A program made the translations under genes and the position numbers. From Anoxynatronum sp033549305 (GTDB lineage: Bacteria; Bacillota; Clostridia; Peptostreptococcales; Tindalliaceae): 21,121 nt of DNA. Shown piece by piece: positions 13,435-21,121 of this stretch. The notes beneath the pieces were generated by a model. The model made no database searches. It was not told the origin of the DNA and saw nothing but the letters and a program-made list of their open reading frames with translations. The stretch covers positions 1-21,121 of the forward strand of contig JAWSUV010000042.1 in assembly GCA_033549305.1 (NCBI GenBank), read 5' to 3'. How positions within the stretch are numbered: the first letter of the stretch is position 1; every line of letters begins with the position of its first letter.

Positions 13435-14952
13435 ATGAATACGGAAAAATTTAAAAGCCTGCTGCTGACAGTTCTTGTAGTCACCAGCATTGTGCTTACC
13501 CAGCGCGTCTGGTTTAACTCGCCTCTGCAGATCATTAGCTCGGAGGCTTCTTATTTAGTCGAAAAAGAAGCGGAGCTGCTTCAGGCTAGGGACCAGATCC
13601 TCCGGCCGGAACGGATCATTGCCGGGTTTGGCGGCGGCCCTGAAAACAGCCACTATTCGATTTTACCCCCCCCAGACCTGAAGCGGTTTTGGCTGGAGAT
13701 GCAGGTGATCCTGAAGGATCACTTTCTTTCTGAGCCCACAGTCCGGATTCTATCCATGGAAGAATACCAGCATATCCGTGCAGGGCGCAGCATAGAAATG
13801 CATTTTGCCAAAGGTTTTCCAACAGCCTTGCTGTCCACCCTTTTTGATCAGCAGGAAAATCGGATTGCAGCCACCTTGAGCGAAATTAAAACGATTTTAG
13901 TTCCCGCGCGTTACCAGGGGAGCCTATACATGACAGATGAGTCAGGGGATCTCTATGAGTTCAACCTCTCCCGCCAGGAGCTGTCGCACGGGCTGGATCC
14001 GGGAGAATTGTTGGACAGCATTCCGGTGAACAGTTTTGTGAAGTACTATCCACTCTTTTCATATGTGGGGAATGAAACTCTGCTGCCCCTGACCCACCAG
14101 ATTAACAAGCCCCTTCTGTTCGTGGAAAGTGAAGTGGACGCCAGCAGCAATGAACAGATGAATCAATGGGCCGGCCGGTTTTTCAATGAGAATTTTGATT
14201 TTGTCAAAACCATCCAGGAAACCGGCGGCACCCGTATCTATATGTATGGATATGGTCAGCAGGAAGTTCGGATCAATAACCGGGGACGTTTGGAATACAG
14301 TGCTGAAACGGGAAGTCAAACCACCAGCAGTGTGGTAAAAGCGCTGGATACAGCGCTGCTGTTCCTGGCGGACAACGGTGGTCTGAATGCAGACCTGGTG
14401 TTAAGGGAAGTCCGATTGCTGGAGCAGGATAATCTGCGCGGATACCAGTTCGGGTTTGGGTATACCCTGAGGGATGTTCCGGTAACACTGGCCCGAAACC
14501 AGCAGCCGCTCGAAATCGAAGTGTTTGGAAACAACGTGCGCAGTTACCGTGCTTTTATTCGCCGACCCATGAGCCTTCCGGAGGTATTGCCGGAATCCGG
14601 TATTATATCCCCTCATCGGCTGATTGAAGATAATTTTAACCAGCTGCTTCAGGAGCTGGCGGAAGACAGAACACGGTCACCAGCAGTGACTGTTCCGCTC
14701 GAACCGTCCGCAGATGCCGAAGAAGCAGACACCAGTGAAGCACAGGAGCCGGAATCGCCTGAAGTAGGGGGAGAGGACCTGCTGCGGGCAATTCGGGAGA
14801 TTGAACTGATCTATCTGGACCGTGAAGAAACACACCGCCGACAGCTTATGATTCCTGTGTGGCGGATCACCATTGACCAGCGCATCTATGATTTCGACGC
14901 TCACGAAGGAACACGCCTGCAGACACTCACCCTCAGCGGAAGGGATGCGTGA
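13435..14952 (+). CDS. walH: WalH (YycH) regulator of WalK
   Basis: A 505-residue membrane-anchored extracytoplasmic protein. The N-terminus MNTEKFKSLLLTVLVVTSIVLTQRVW (one membrane helix at about 8-26) followed by W....L is typical of YycH. In Bacillus, YycH and YycI contact the WalK membrane segments and restrain (or in Staphylococcus, support) its activity. Recognition rests on this N-terminus, the general YycH-like body, and the position between walK and walI. Residues about 412-447 form an acidic low-complexity linker (PSADAEEADTSEAQEPESPE), which divides the main body from a C-terminal YycH/YycI-like lobe and makes the protein longer than the Bacillus one. The 3' end overlaps the alternative GTG start of walI. 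Confidence 0.85.
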   Translation: MNTEKFKSLLLTVLVVTSIVLTQRVWFNSPLQIISSEASYLVEKEAELLQARDQILRPERIIAGFGGGPENSHYSILPPPDLKRFWLEMQVILKDHFLSEPTVRILSMEEYQHIRAGRSIEMHFAKGFPTALLSTLFDQQENRIAATLSEIKTILVPARYQGSLYMTDESGDLYEFNLSRQELSHGLDPGELLDSIPVNSFVKYYPLFSYVGNETLLPLTHQINKPLLFVESEVDASSNEQMNQWAGRFFNENFDFVKTIQETGGTRIYMYGYGQQEVRINNRGRLEYSAETGSQTTSSVVKALDTALLFLADNGGLNADLVLREVRLLEQDNLRGYQFGFGYTLRDVPVTLARNQQPLEIEVFGNNVRSYRAFIRRPMSLPEVLPESGIISPHRLIEDNFNQLLQELAEDRTRSPAVTVPLEPSADAEEADTSEAQEPESPEVGGEDLLRAIREIELIYLDREETHRRQLMIPVWRITIDQRIYDFDAHEGTRLQTLTLSGRDA

Positions 14953-14954
14953 TT

Positions 14955-15833
14955 ATGGACTGGACAAAGGCGAAAACCATTCTGATTGCTGCTTTTATCA
15001 TGACAAACCTTTTCTTGGCCGCAAGCCTCCTGCAGGATCCAGCGCGACAGGAAGTGGCGGCTGTGAATGAACCTTACCGGATGCAAACCGTGCAGTTTTT
15101 GGAAGATCTGGGCATGACACTTGAGACAGAACTTCCCCGTACTATTCCCACCCTGGCACCGATGACAGTGGAATACCGTTTTTTTTCACCGGTCGACACG
15201 GCTGTCCAATTTCTGGGAGATGACTGGGAACTGGTGTCAATGGACACCTTTGAAAAAGAAGGTGCCCGCTTAAGAATTGTTAATGATAAACAGTTGATTT
15301 ACCAGCGCTTTGAAGCGGGAGAAAACCTGCCCAACATGAATGAGACAACCTTGACAGAAGTCAGCGACACCTTTCTCAGGGAGCGCGGACTATTCACCGA
15401 CGGCCTTCAGCTGACACAGATCTATCTGGGAACGGTGCCTGAGTATCATCCGGATCCCCTTCACAAACTGGTCTATGAACAGACCTATCACGGCCGGTTC
15501 ATGGGAGAGAGTTATGTGCATGTATACCTGAACCAATGGGGGATTGTTGCGGTGGAAGCGCTGCTGCTGGAGGATCCGGCTGACATTGAACAGACAGGGA
15601 CCCCCCGGGCGATGATCGATGCCCCGGAGGCGCTGCTGCGCAAATTGGATGAAATTCTGGCAGATCAACTGGGGGAGGGCCCCATCGTGGTCAGCCGTAT
15701 TGAAGCAGGGTATTATTTTGCGCTTACCGGCGATCCCATCACGCCATGGGAATCTGTTGCCTCTGGAACAGCTGTTCCAGCCTGGAAGATCATCCTGAAA
15801 AACGGCGATACTTATTACCAGGAAGCCTTCTAA
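14955..15833 (+). CDS. walI: WalI (YycI) regulator of WalK
   Basis: A 292-residue membrane-anchored protein that begins MDWTKAKTILIAAFIMTNLFLA, matching the usual YycI start (MDW.KAKTI.I..F...N..L) with one helix at about 8-26. The extracytoplasmic rest should form the YycI fold, ending WKIILKNGDTYYQEAF. The start at ATG 14955 is preferred on family grounds. A GTG at 14949 would add Met-Ile and gives a GTGA overlap with the walH stop, so translation of the two is coupled either way. It likely forms the ternary complex with WalH and WalK in the membrane. Confidence 0.88.
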   Translation: MDWTKAKTILIAAFIMTNLFLAASLLQDPARQEVAAVNEPYRMQTVQFLEDLGMTLETELPRTIPTLAPMTVEYRFFSPVDTAVQFLGDDWELVSMDTFEKEGARLRIVNDKQLIYQRFEAGENLPNMNETTLTEVSDTFLRERGLFTDGLQLTQIYLGTVPEYHPDPLHKLVYEQTYHGRFMGESYVHVYLNQWGIVAVEALLLEDPADIEQTGTPRAMIDAPEALLRKLDEILADQLGEGPIVVSRIEAGYYFALTGDPITPWESVASGTAVPAWKIILKNGDTYYQEAF

Positions 15834-15855
15834 TCCATGGAAAGCCCGAAACGAC

Positions 15856-15884
15856 TTGACAAAACAGACCAAATAGCATAAAGT
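15856..15884 (+). promoter_or_regulatory. Promoter for murA-walJ-htrA
   Basis: A perfect TTGACA at 15856-15861 is followed 17 bases later by TAAAGT (15879-15884), a moderate -10 (4 of 6). The start would be near 15891, leaving a leader of about 74 bases to the murA ATG. No terminator separates walI from it, so read-through from upstream is also possible. Confidence 0.55.
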
Positions 15885-15927
15885 CTTTTTAGAAATTTTT
15901 TTATTTATGAACGCATCTCAGTCTTAT

Positions 15928-15957
15928 AAGGGTGGTGAACCGCCGGTTTTAAACCGG
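15928..15957 (+). promoter_or_regulatory. Alternative hairpins and distant SD in the murA leader
   Basis: An SD-like AAGGGTGGTG lies at 15928-15937, 27 bases before the murA ATG, with no closer good SD. Hairpin A pairs GGTGG (15931-15935) with CCGCC (15940-15944) across a TGAA loop and would hide the SD. Hairpin B pairs CCGGTT (15943-15948) with AACCGG (15952-15957). The two share bases 15943-15944 and exclude each other. Folding B would shorten the effective SD-ATG distance to about 12. Confidence 0.4.
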
Positions 15958-15964
15958 GTATTAT

Positions 15965-17251
15965 ATGGAAAAACTGATCATTCGAGGCGGCGTAAAATTA
16001 AAGGGACAGGTAGACGTCAGCGGGTTCAAAAATTCAGCAGTGGCACTGATTCCCTCAACAGTACTGGCGGGAGCGCCCTGTGTCATCGACAACTTGCCAG
16101 GCATCAGCGATATCAAGATTTTGACCCAGATTCTCCGGGATCTGGGGGCGACGGTGACAGAAAACGGTCTGAATCCTGCCAATGGATCCCATTCACTGAA
16201 GATTGACACCACCAGCATGACGGAATGCTTCGCCGATTATGACATGGCGAAAAATCTCCGCGCTTCCTACTACTTACTTGGAGCCGCGTTGGGAAGGTTC
16301 AAAAAAGCACGCGTCGCTTATCCTGGCGGGTGCAATATTGGTGTGCGACCCATCGACCAGCACATCAAAGGATTTGAAGCCCTGGGAGCAACCGTGTCCA
16401 TAGAGCATGGCATTATCTCCGTGGAGGCAGAAAAACTCACCGGTGCAGAAATTTACCTGGATGTGGTGAGTGTCGGCGCTACCATCAACATCATGCTGGC
16501 AGCCGTCATGGCGGAGGGAAAAACTGTTTTGGAAAATGCGGCGAAAGAACCTCACATTGTTGATGTGGCCAACTTTCTTAACTGCATGGGGGCTGATATC
16601 CGCGGCGCCGGTACGGACGTGATCCGCATCAATGGCGTGAGTGAACTGGGGGGCTGCCATCATACCGTGATTCCTGACCAAATTGAAGCCGGAACTTATA
16701 TGATTGCGGCTGCCGCGACCGGTGGCGACGTGGTGGTTAACAAAGTGATTCCCAAACATATGGAATCCGTCACGGCTAAACTGAAGGAAATGGGCGTGGA
16801 GATTACGGAAGAGGATGAATCTCTCCGGGTGCGGGTGAATGCCACGAAACCCCTAAAAAATGTCAGCATAAAAACACTGGTGTATCCAGGATTCCCCACA
16901 GACCTGCAACAGCCTATGAGTTCACTGCTGTCGGTGGCCAAGGGCATCGGCATCGTCACTGAAACCATTTTTGAAGGACGTTTCAAGCATGTGGAACAAT
17001 TGAAAAAAATGGGAGCCAACATCCAGGTGGAGGGACGTGTGGCTGTCATTGAAGGCGTCGACGGACTCATGGGAGCAACGGTTACCGCAACCGATCTGCG
17101 GGCTGCCGCAGCGCTTGTGATTGCCGGCCTGATTGCGGAAGGCACCACGGAAGTGGAAAACATTCATTTTCTTGATCGGGGATATGACCTGTTCCAGGAA
17201 AAAATCCAGCACCTGGGTGCGGACGTGCATCGGGTGATGCTGGAAGACTAA
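15965..17251 (+). CDS. murA: UDP-N-acetylglucosamine 1-carboxyvinyltransferase MurA
   Basis: A 428-residue cytoplasmic enzyme that adds enolpyruvate from PEP to UDP-GlcNAc, the first committed step of peptidoglycan precursor synthesis. It shows MEKLIIRGGVKLKGQVDVSGFKNS with the catalytic-site Lys-Asn at 22-23, NLRASYYLLGAALG, and YPGGCNIGVRPIDQHIKGFEALGA with the active-site Cys 123. That cysteine is the one alkylated by fosfomycin, so the enzyme should be fosfomycin-sensitive. VYPGFPTDLQQP and the C-terminal DLRAAAALVIAGL also match. Phe replaces the more common Ala in SG(A)KN. An in-frame TAA at 15950 rules out a longer start. The ATG has no close SD; see the leader entry. It overlaps the region just before walJ and is very likely co-transcribed with it. 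Confidence 0.97.
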   Translation: MEKLIIRGGVKLKGQVDVSGFKNSAVALIPSTVLAGAPCVIDNLPGISDIKILTQILRDLGATVTENGLNPANGSHSLKIDTTSMTECFADYDMAKNLRASYYLLGAALGRFKKARVAYPGGCNIGVRPIDQHIKGFEALGATVSIEHGIISVEAEKLTGAEIYLDVVSVGATINIMLAAVMAEGKTVLENAAKEPHIVDVANFLNCMGADIRGAGTDVIRINGVSELGGCHHTVIPDQIEAGTYMIAAAATGGDVVVNKVIPKHMESVTAKLKEMGVEITEEDESLRVRVNATKPLKNVSIKTLVYPGFPTDLQQPMSSLLSVAKGIGIVTETIFEGRFKHVEQLKKMGANIQVEGRVAVIEGVDGLMGATVTATDLRAAAALVIAGLIAEGTTEVENIHFLDRGYDLFQEKIQHLGADVHRVMLED

Positions 17252-17268
17252 TGCCGGGAGGCACAGAC

Positions 17269-18075
17269 ATGAACACAGTCTTCTGCACGCTCGCAAGCGG
17301 CAGCAGCGGAAACTGCCATGCATTGATCAGTGGAGAAGATACCCTCCTGATTGATGCCGGCCTCAGCGGCAAACAAATTCAGCAGCGGATGACGGAAATT
17401 GGCGTGGATCCATCCACGCTTAAAGGCATTCTCATTAGTCATGAACACAGCGATCACATCCAGGGGGCCGGGATTTTATCCCGGCGTTTTGGCGTACCGA
17501 TTTATGCCAACGAACAAACCTGGACTGCCATGGAATACAACGTGGGGCCTGTTAAACCTTCCCACCAGCGGCTTTTTGATTCCTCAAAACCGTTTTCCAT
17601 CGGCAGCATCGGCGTGACTCCCTACCGCCTGTCGCATGATGCAGCGGAACCCGTGGGGTTTGTGATGGAAACCGGCTCTCAAAAAATCTGTCTTGCAACG
17701 GATCTGGGACGGATTCCCGATTCATTTATGGATATCGTGAAGGATGCAGATCTGGTGATTATGGAATCAAACCATGACGTCGCGATGCTGCAGGTCGGAA
17801 AATACCCCTATCCTTTGAAAAGGCGCATTCTATCGGATCTGGGCCATTTATCCAATGAAACAGCGGGGAGCGCTGTTGCGGAGATGGTACGGTATAATGT
17901 CCGGTCAGTGCTGCTGGCGCATCTAAGCCGGGAAAACAATTTTCCTCAGTTAGCGCTCTCAACCGTGACCGGTATTCTGGCAGAACGAGGGATCATTGTT
18001 GGACGGGATCTGGAACTGAACCTGTCTGTCCGGGAGCATGTCAGCTGTTTGTACCAGTTTGCTTCGGGTACTTAA
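17269..18075 (+). CDS. walJ: WalJ (YycJ) metallo-beta-lactamase-fold hydrolase
   Basis: A 268-residue cytoplasmic protein of the metallo-beta-lactamase fold. Key features are CTLASGSSGNCHAL at the N-terminus (the YycJ signature), LLIDAGLSGKQI, and the metal-binding motif SHEHSDH at 57-63, followed by later His/Asp ligands in YRLSHDA, CLATDLG and LLAHLSREN. YycJ has nuclease activity in Bacillus and has been tied to DNA repair and to coordination of cell division and replication. The ATG at 17269 has GGGAGG seven bases upstream; an earlier ATG at 17251, overlapping the murA stop, would add six residues without an SD. Next gene: htrA, 17 bases after the stop. Confidence 0.93.
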   Translation: MNTVFCTLASGSSGNCHALISGEDTLLIDAGLSGKQIQQRMTEIGVDPSTLKGILISHEHSDHIQGAGILSRRFGVPIYANEQTWTAMEYNVGPVKPSHQRLFDSSKPFSIGSIGVTPYRLSHDAAEPVGFVMETGSQKICLATDLGRIPDSFMDIVKDADLVIMESNHDVAMLQVGKYPYPLKRRILSDLGHLSNETAGSAVAEMVRYNVRSVLLAHLSRENNFPQLALSTVTGILAERGIIVGRDLELNLSVREHVSCLYQFASGT

Positions 18076-18092
18076 TGGAAGAGGTGTTGAAA

Positions 18093-19478
18093 ATGGACGA
18101 AGACAAAAAAATGGAGCATGTCGGCCAAGATGAGACAAATGAAATGACCCAGTCGGCCGATCCGCAGGATGTGTCAGATAAGCCCTTCGCAACACACGGG
18201 GAAGAAGATCCTCTTGCGGGTTCTGAAAAGAGTGAAGCATTCAATGTTGAAAAACAGGTAGGGGAAGAGGATCAGCCAGGGAGTCCGGAACCGGGATCGC
18301 CAAAGGAAGAGCCGGGGAACCAAGCTGAAGGCATCCGGCCGGCAGCCGCTGAGCCATGGCCTAAAGGACATCGGCTGCTTCCGCGGCGAACACTGTTCAC
18401 CATGATGCTGGTGGCAGCGCTTGTGGGCTCACTCCTAACGTTCTCCCTATTTTATGCGGCACTGCCGACGCTGATGAAGACGCGCGGTATTTCTCTGTCA
18501 GGGATCGGCGGCAACGGGCAGTCCGTGGTGATTAACCCCAGCAACGATATCAGCGTGTACAGTGCAGTGGCACAAAAAGCCATGCCGTCGGTCGTCGGGA
18601 TTACCACTGTTCAGACACGTTCGGGTTTTTTTTCAGGAACCCAGCGGTCAGAAGGGGTGGGTACCGGTGTTATTGTGGATGACCGGGGGTATATTCTGAC
18701 CAACTCCCATGTCATTCTGGACGGACAGGCAGACGAAGTGATGGCACTGCTGCATGACGGCAGCCAGCATCCGGCCGCGGTTTTGTGGTATGAACAGACC
18801 ATGGATCTGGCGGTCATAAAGATTGAAGGCGCTGTCGATTTAATCCCTGCCGAATTGGGCGACAGTGATGCGTTGGTCGTCGGCGAAATAGTTGTCGCCA
18901 TCGGCAATCCCCTGGGACTGAACTTTGAACGCACCCTGACGCAGGGCGTGGTGAGCGGCCTTAACCGCAGCATTCCTGTGAGTCAAACGCAGATGATTGA
19001 CAACCTGATCCAGACGGATGCTTCCATTAATCCGGGGAACAGTGGCGGTCCACTGCTGAATGCCCAGGGTCAGGTGATTGGGATCAATACGGCAAAAATG
19101 CAAACCGGTGAAGGACTGGGATTTGCCATTCCCATTAACACCTCCAAACCTATTGTGGATCAATTTATTGAACGGGGCGAGTTCCGGCGTGTATACCTGG
19201 GGATTCGGGGATTCAATGCCCAGAACTTTGAAAGTGCCACCGGAGTCGTTTTGAGCGTGGAAAAAGGGGTCTATGTGGTCGAAGTCGTCTCCAACTCGGC
19301 AGCAGAAGCGGCAGATTTACGACCTGGAGACGTGATCACTCACTTGGGAGATGTGCAGGTTGACACCATGGGGAATTTGATCCGGGAACTTTACAAGTTC
19401 CGGCCGGGAGATGAAACCACCGTCACCTATCTTCGCAATGAACGGGAAAACACCGTGAGTATTGTATTGCAGGATTAG
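18093..19478 (+). CDS. htrA: HtrA/DegP-like membrane-anchored serine protease with PDZ domain
   Basis: A 461-residue protein. The first 98 residues are acidic, low-complexity and probably cytoplasmic (rich in E, D, P, G, Q). One membrane helix follows (100-124), then a trypsin-like domain (about 150-365) with catalytic His 206 (ILTNSHVI), Asp 238 (TMDLAVI) and Ser 317 (NPGNSGGPL), and a PDZ domain (about 370-458). It should degrade misfolded proteins on the outer face of the membrane. HtrA (YycK/HtrC) closes the wal operon in many Firmicutes. ATG 18093 is preferred, with AGAGGTG eight bases before it; ATG 18075 overlaps the walJ stop but has no SD. The acidic N-terminal tail is longer than is usual for the Bacillus family. 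Confidence 0.95.
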   Translation: MDEDKKMEHVGQDETNEMTQSADPQDVSDKPFATHGEEDPLAGSEKSEAFNVEKQVGEEDQPGSPEPGSPKEEPGNQAEGIRPAAAEPWPKGHRLLPRRTLFTMMLVAALVGSLLTFSLFYAALPTLMKTRGISLSGIGGNGQSVVINPSNDISVYSAVAQKAMPSVVGITTVQTRSGFFSGTQRSEGVGTGVIVDDRGYILTNSHVILDGQADEVMALLHDGSQHPAAVLWYEQTMDLAVIKIEGAVDLIPAELGDSDALVVGEIVVAIGNPLGLNFERTLTQGVVSGLNRSIPVSQTQMIDNLIQTDASINPGNSGGPLLNAQGQVIGINTAKMQTGEGLGFAIPINTSKPIVDQFIERGEFRRVYLGIRGFNAQNFESATGVVLSVEKGVYVVEVVSNSAAEAADLRPGDVITHLGDVQVDTMGNLIRELYKFRPGDETTVTYLRNERENTVSIVLQD

Positions 19479-19482
19479 CGAT

Positions 19483-19532
19483 AAAAACACCAGTCAGAAC
19501 GTAGCTTTCATACGATCTGGGCTGGTGTTTTT
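19483..19532. terminator. Bidirectional terminator between htrA and the PLP enzyme gene
   Basis: AAAAACACCAG (19483-19493) pairs perfectly with CTGGTGTTTTT (19522-19532). The inner part forms a second stem, CAGAACGTA (19495-19503) with TACGATCTG (19511-19519), with one mismatch. A-runs and T-runs at the base allow termination both ways between the converging genes. Confidence 0.9.
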
Positions 19533-19562
19533 GCATTTGGCAGAAAGACCAAGCGGACCAAA

Positions 19563-20546
19563 TTAGAGATGAAATTCAGCTGCTTTTGGGAATAAACCGT
19601 ACAATCCGCCTGTGTGAATGAACAGGATGTGGCGGGAATCCGGAAGTGCCCCCCTCTCCATTTCTGTCTGTAGTCCACGGAAGGCCTTACCGGTATAGAC
19701 CGGGTCGAGCAGCACCCCTTCTGATGAGGCGAGGCGGCGGATGAAATCCATCTCTTCCGGCGTGTTCAGGGCATATCCCTGTCCGGCATAGCCGTCCAGG
19801 AACTCAACCGATGCTTCCGCAAGTGCGGTTTGGGGGGAAATCCGCAGGAGGCATTCAGACACCAAACCTCGTACAATGGGTTTAAAATAGGCGGCATCAT
19901 CACAGATCGGGATGCCGATAATACGGTGTCGGGTGCCGTGCAGCACATTACCCAGGACCAGGCCGGCATGGGTGCCCCCAGAGCCAACAGCACAGGCAAT
20001 GGTATCGAAGGTAACATCCATGGCAATTTCCTGCAGCAGGATTTCTTCATAGGCGGCCATGTAGCCAAAGGAGCCGATGGCATTGGAAGCACCCATGGGG
20101 AGCAGATAAGCCGGCATACCCTGCTGGTCATATTCCTGTTTTAACAGAGCCATTTTTTCCATATGATGATCGTTGAAATCGTCAGGATCCATGAAAGTGA
20201 TGTGAACACCCAACAACTGATCCAGCAGCAGATTGCCATGATCCGGATACTGAGGCGACCCCCGTAACACCAAGTGGCAGTCAAGCCCCAGTCGGCGGGC
20301 CACTGCCGCTGTTGCACGGGCATGATTGGACTGGAGACCGCCGCAGGTGATCAGCATCTTTGCCCCCTGGTCCAGTGCCTCCTGCACAGCGAATTCCAGT
20401 TTTCGCACTTTGTTGCCGCTGACCTCGATGCCGGTGTAATCATCTCGTTTAAGATAGATTTCTTTCCCCAGATCGCCTGATAACCGCTCCAAACGCTGGA
20501 TCGGAGTAGGCAGATGTGCCAGGGAGATTCTTTTGGGAAGGGACAT
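19563..20546 (-). CDS. D-cysteine desulfhydrase / ACC deaminase-family PLP enzyme
   Basis: A 327-residue fold-type II PLP enzyme. It contains LPTPIQRLERLS, KRDDYTG, VSGNKVRKLEFAV with the PLP-binding Lys 46, TCGGLQSNHARATAAVA at 68-84, a phosphate-binding loop VGSGGTHAGL, and a C-terminal LDPVYTGKAF and IHTGG. This matches the D-cysteine desulfhydrase / 1-aminocyclopropane-1-carboxylate deaminase family. D-cysteine desulfhydrase (D-cysteine to pyruvate, H2S and ammonia) is the most probable activity; substrate preference cannot be fixed by eye. ATG 20546 has AGGAGG eight bases upstream; an upstream TTG at 20552 is too close to it. It stands alone, divergent from iorA. Confidence 0.88.
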   Translation of the reverse strand: MSLPKRISLAHLPTPIQRLERLSGDLGKEIYLKRDDYTGIEVSGNKVRKLEFAVQEALDQGAKMLITCGGLQSNHARATAAVARRLGLDCHLVLRGSPQYPDHGNLLLDQLLGVHITFMDPDDFNDHHMEKMALLKQEYDQQGMPAYLLPMGASNAIGSFGYMAAYEEILLQEIAMDVTFDTIACAVGSGGTHAGLVLGNVLHGTRHRIIGIPICDDAAYFKPIVRGLVSECLLRISPQTALAEASVEFLDGYAGQGYALNTPEEMDFIRRLASSEGVLLDPVYTGKAFRGLQTEMERGALPDSRHILFIHTGGLYGLFPKAAEFHL

Positions 20547-20707
20547 GGTCAATTCCTCCTGTCTAAAATGGGATAGCTTTCTTTCATCATATCGGATGAC
20601 GGTTAATTATGCCACCAGAAATGAATGAAAAATGCATGCAGGGAAAAGGATACGTTCCAGAACTTTGAGAAAAGGGTAATGTGATGGAGAATAGGAGGGA
20701 TAAGAAG

Positions 20708-21121
20708 ATGAACCTTTCCAGGAAAGCAGTGATGACAGGCAACCAGTCTGTCGCCCGCGGATTTTATGAGGCGGGGGGACTGGTGGCCGCCAGTTATCCC
20801 GGGTCGCCCACCGTGGAGATCTTGGAAGCCATGAAGGCGTATCCGGAAATAGATGCGGGGTTTTCCACCAACGAAAAAGTAGCGCTGGAAGTCGCCATCG
20901 GCAGTTCTTTGGGCGGCGTCCGTTCGCTGGCAAGCATGAAGCACGTGGGGGTGAACATAGCCGCTGACCCGTTAATGACGTTTACGCAAACACCCACCCG
21001 GGGAGGGTTTGTCCTGATATCCGGCGATGACCCGGGGATGAACAGTTCCCAGAATGAGCAGGACAACCGGCAATTTGCCAAGTTTGCCCATATGGCGGTA
21101 TTGGTGCCGGGAAACAGCCAG
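20708..21121 (+). CDS. iorA: Indolepyruvate:ferredoxin oxidoreductase alpha subunit, N-terminal part (3' end outside window)
   Basis: An open frame of 138 codons runs off the right edge. The start ATG has AGGAGGGA eight to fifteen bases upstream. The peptide includes TGNQSVARGFYEAGG, AASYPGSPTVEILEA, NEKVALEVAIGSSLGG, VRSLASMKHVGVNIAADPLM, and GDDPGMNSSQNEQDNRQFAKFA. These are hallmarks of the N-terminal pyruvate-ferredoxin-type domain of IorA, which oxidatively decarboxylates indolepyruvate and related aryl pyruvates with CoA and ferredoxin as a step in aromatic amino-acid fermentation. The C-terminal TPP and ferredoxin regions lie beyond the window. No clear promoter was found in the 150-base gap to the divergent PLP gene. 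An iorB would be expected downstream. Confidence 0.92.
   Translation, partial: MNLSRKAVMTGNQSVARGFYEAGGLVAASYPGSPTVEILEAMKAYPEIDAGFSTNEKVALEVAIGSSLGGVRSLASMKHVGVNIAADPLMTFTQTPTRGGFVLISGDDPGMNSSQNEQDNRQFAKFAHMAVLVPGNSQ

Noticed and set aside
15907..16206. A 99-codon plus-strand ORF overlapping the start of murA in another frame
   Set aside because: It has no similarity to known proteins by eye, overlaps strongly conserved murA coding sequence, and its composition is that of an out-of-frame reading.

Overview
The window looks like a near-origin segment of a low-to-mid GC Gram-positive chromosome, most likely an anaerobic member of the Clostridia. The evidence is the replicative helicase tail, purA and a complete wal (yyc) cell-wall signalling cluster close together, strong Shine-Dalgarno (SD) sequences, rho-independent terminators and housekeeping sigma-A type promoters. 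An indolepyruvate:ferredoxin oxidoreductase and a D-cysteine desulfhydrase-like enzyme suggest amino-acid fermentation. Genus is not assigned. No rRNA, tRNA, CRISPR array, insertion sequence or prophage was seen.

Left part (1-6335): the 3' end of dnaB; a small CxxC (DUF1858) redox protein; a convergent RelP/YwaC-type alarmone synthetase; a two-gene unit of a small membrane protein and a YbjQ-family protein; purA with its own consensus promoter; then, on the minus strand, an operon for a DnaD/DnaB-like primosome protein, a DnaI-type helicase loader and a YbaK-type Cys-tRNA(Pro) deacylase.

Middle (6336-10191): divergent promoters separate the loader operon from a membrane-anchored LysM-G5-M23 peptidoglycan hydrolase. 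Next comes a decayed patch: a truncated DUF3798 lipoprotein, and a response regulator with REC, winged-helix and BTAD parts that is interrupted by two in-frame stop codons.

Right part (10192-21121): walR, walK, an unrecognised secreted protein, walH, walI, murA, walJ and htrA, all on the plus strand. murA lies between walI and walJ and has its own promoter. A near-perfect WalR-type direct repeat (TGTAAC-N5-TGTAAC) sits just upstream of a TATAAT and controls the unrecognised secreted gene and probably walHI, so the regulator may control its own accessory proteins. A weaker copy of the same arrangement precedes the DUF3798 remnant. The window ends with a minus-strand PLP enzyme and the first 138 codons of iorA.

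The most interesting items are the unrecognised exported protein inside the wal operon with its WalR-like promoter, the alternative hairpins in the murA leader, and the decayed lipoprotein/regulator patch.
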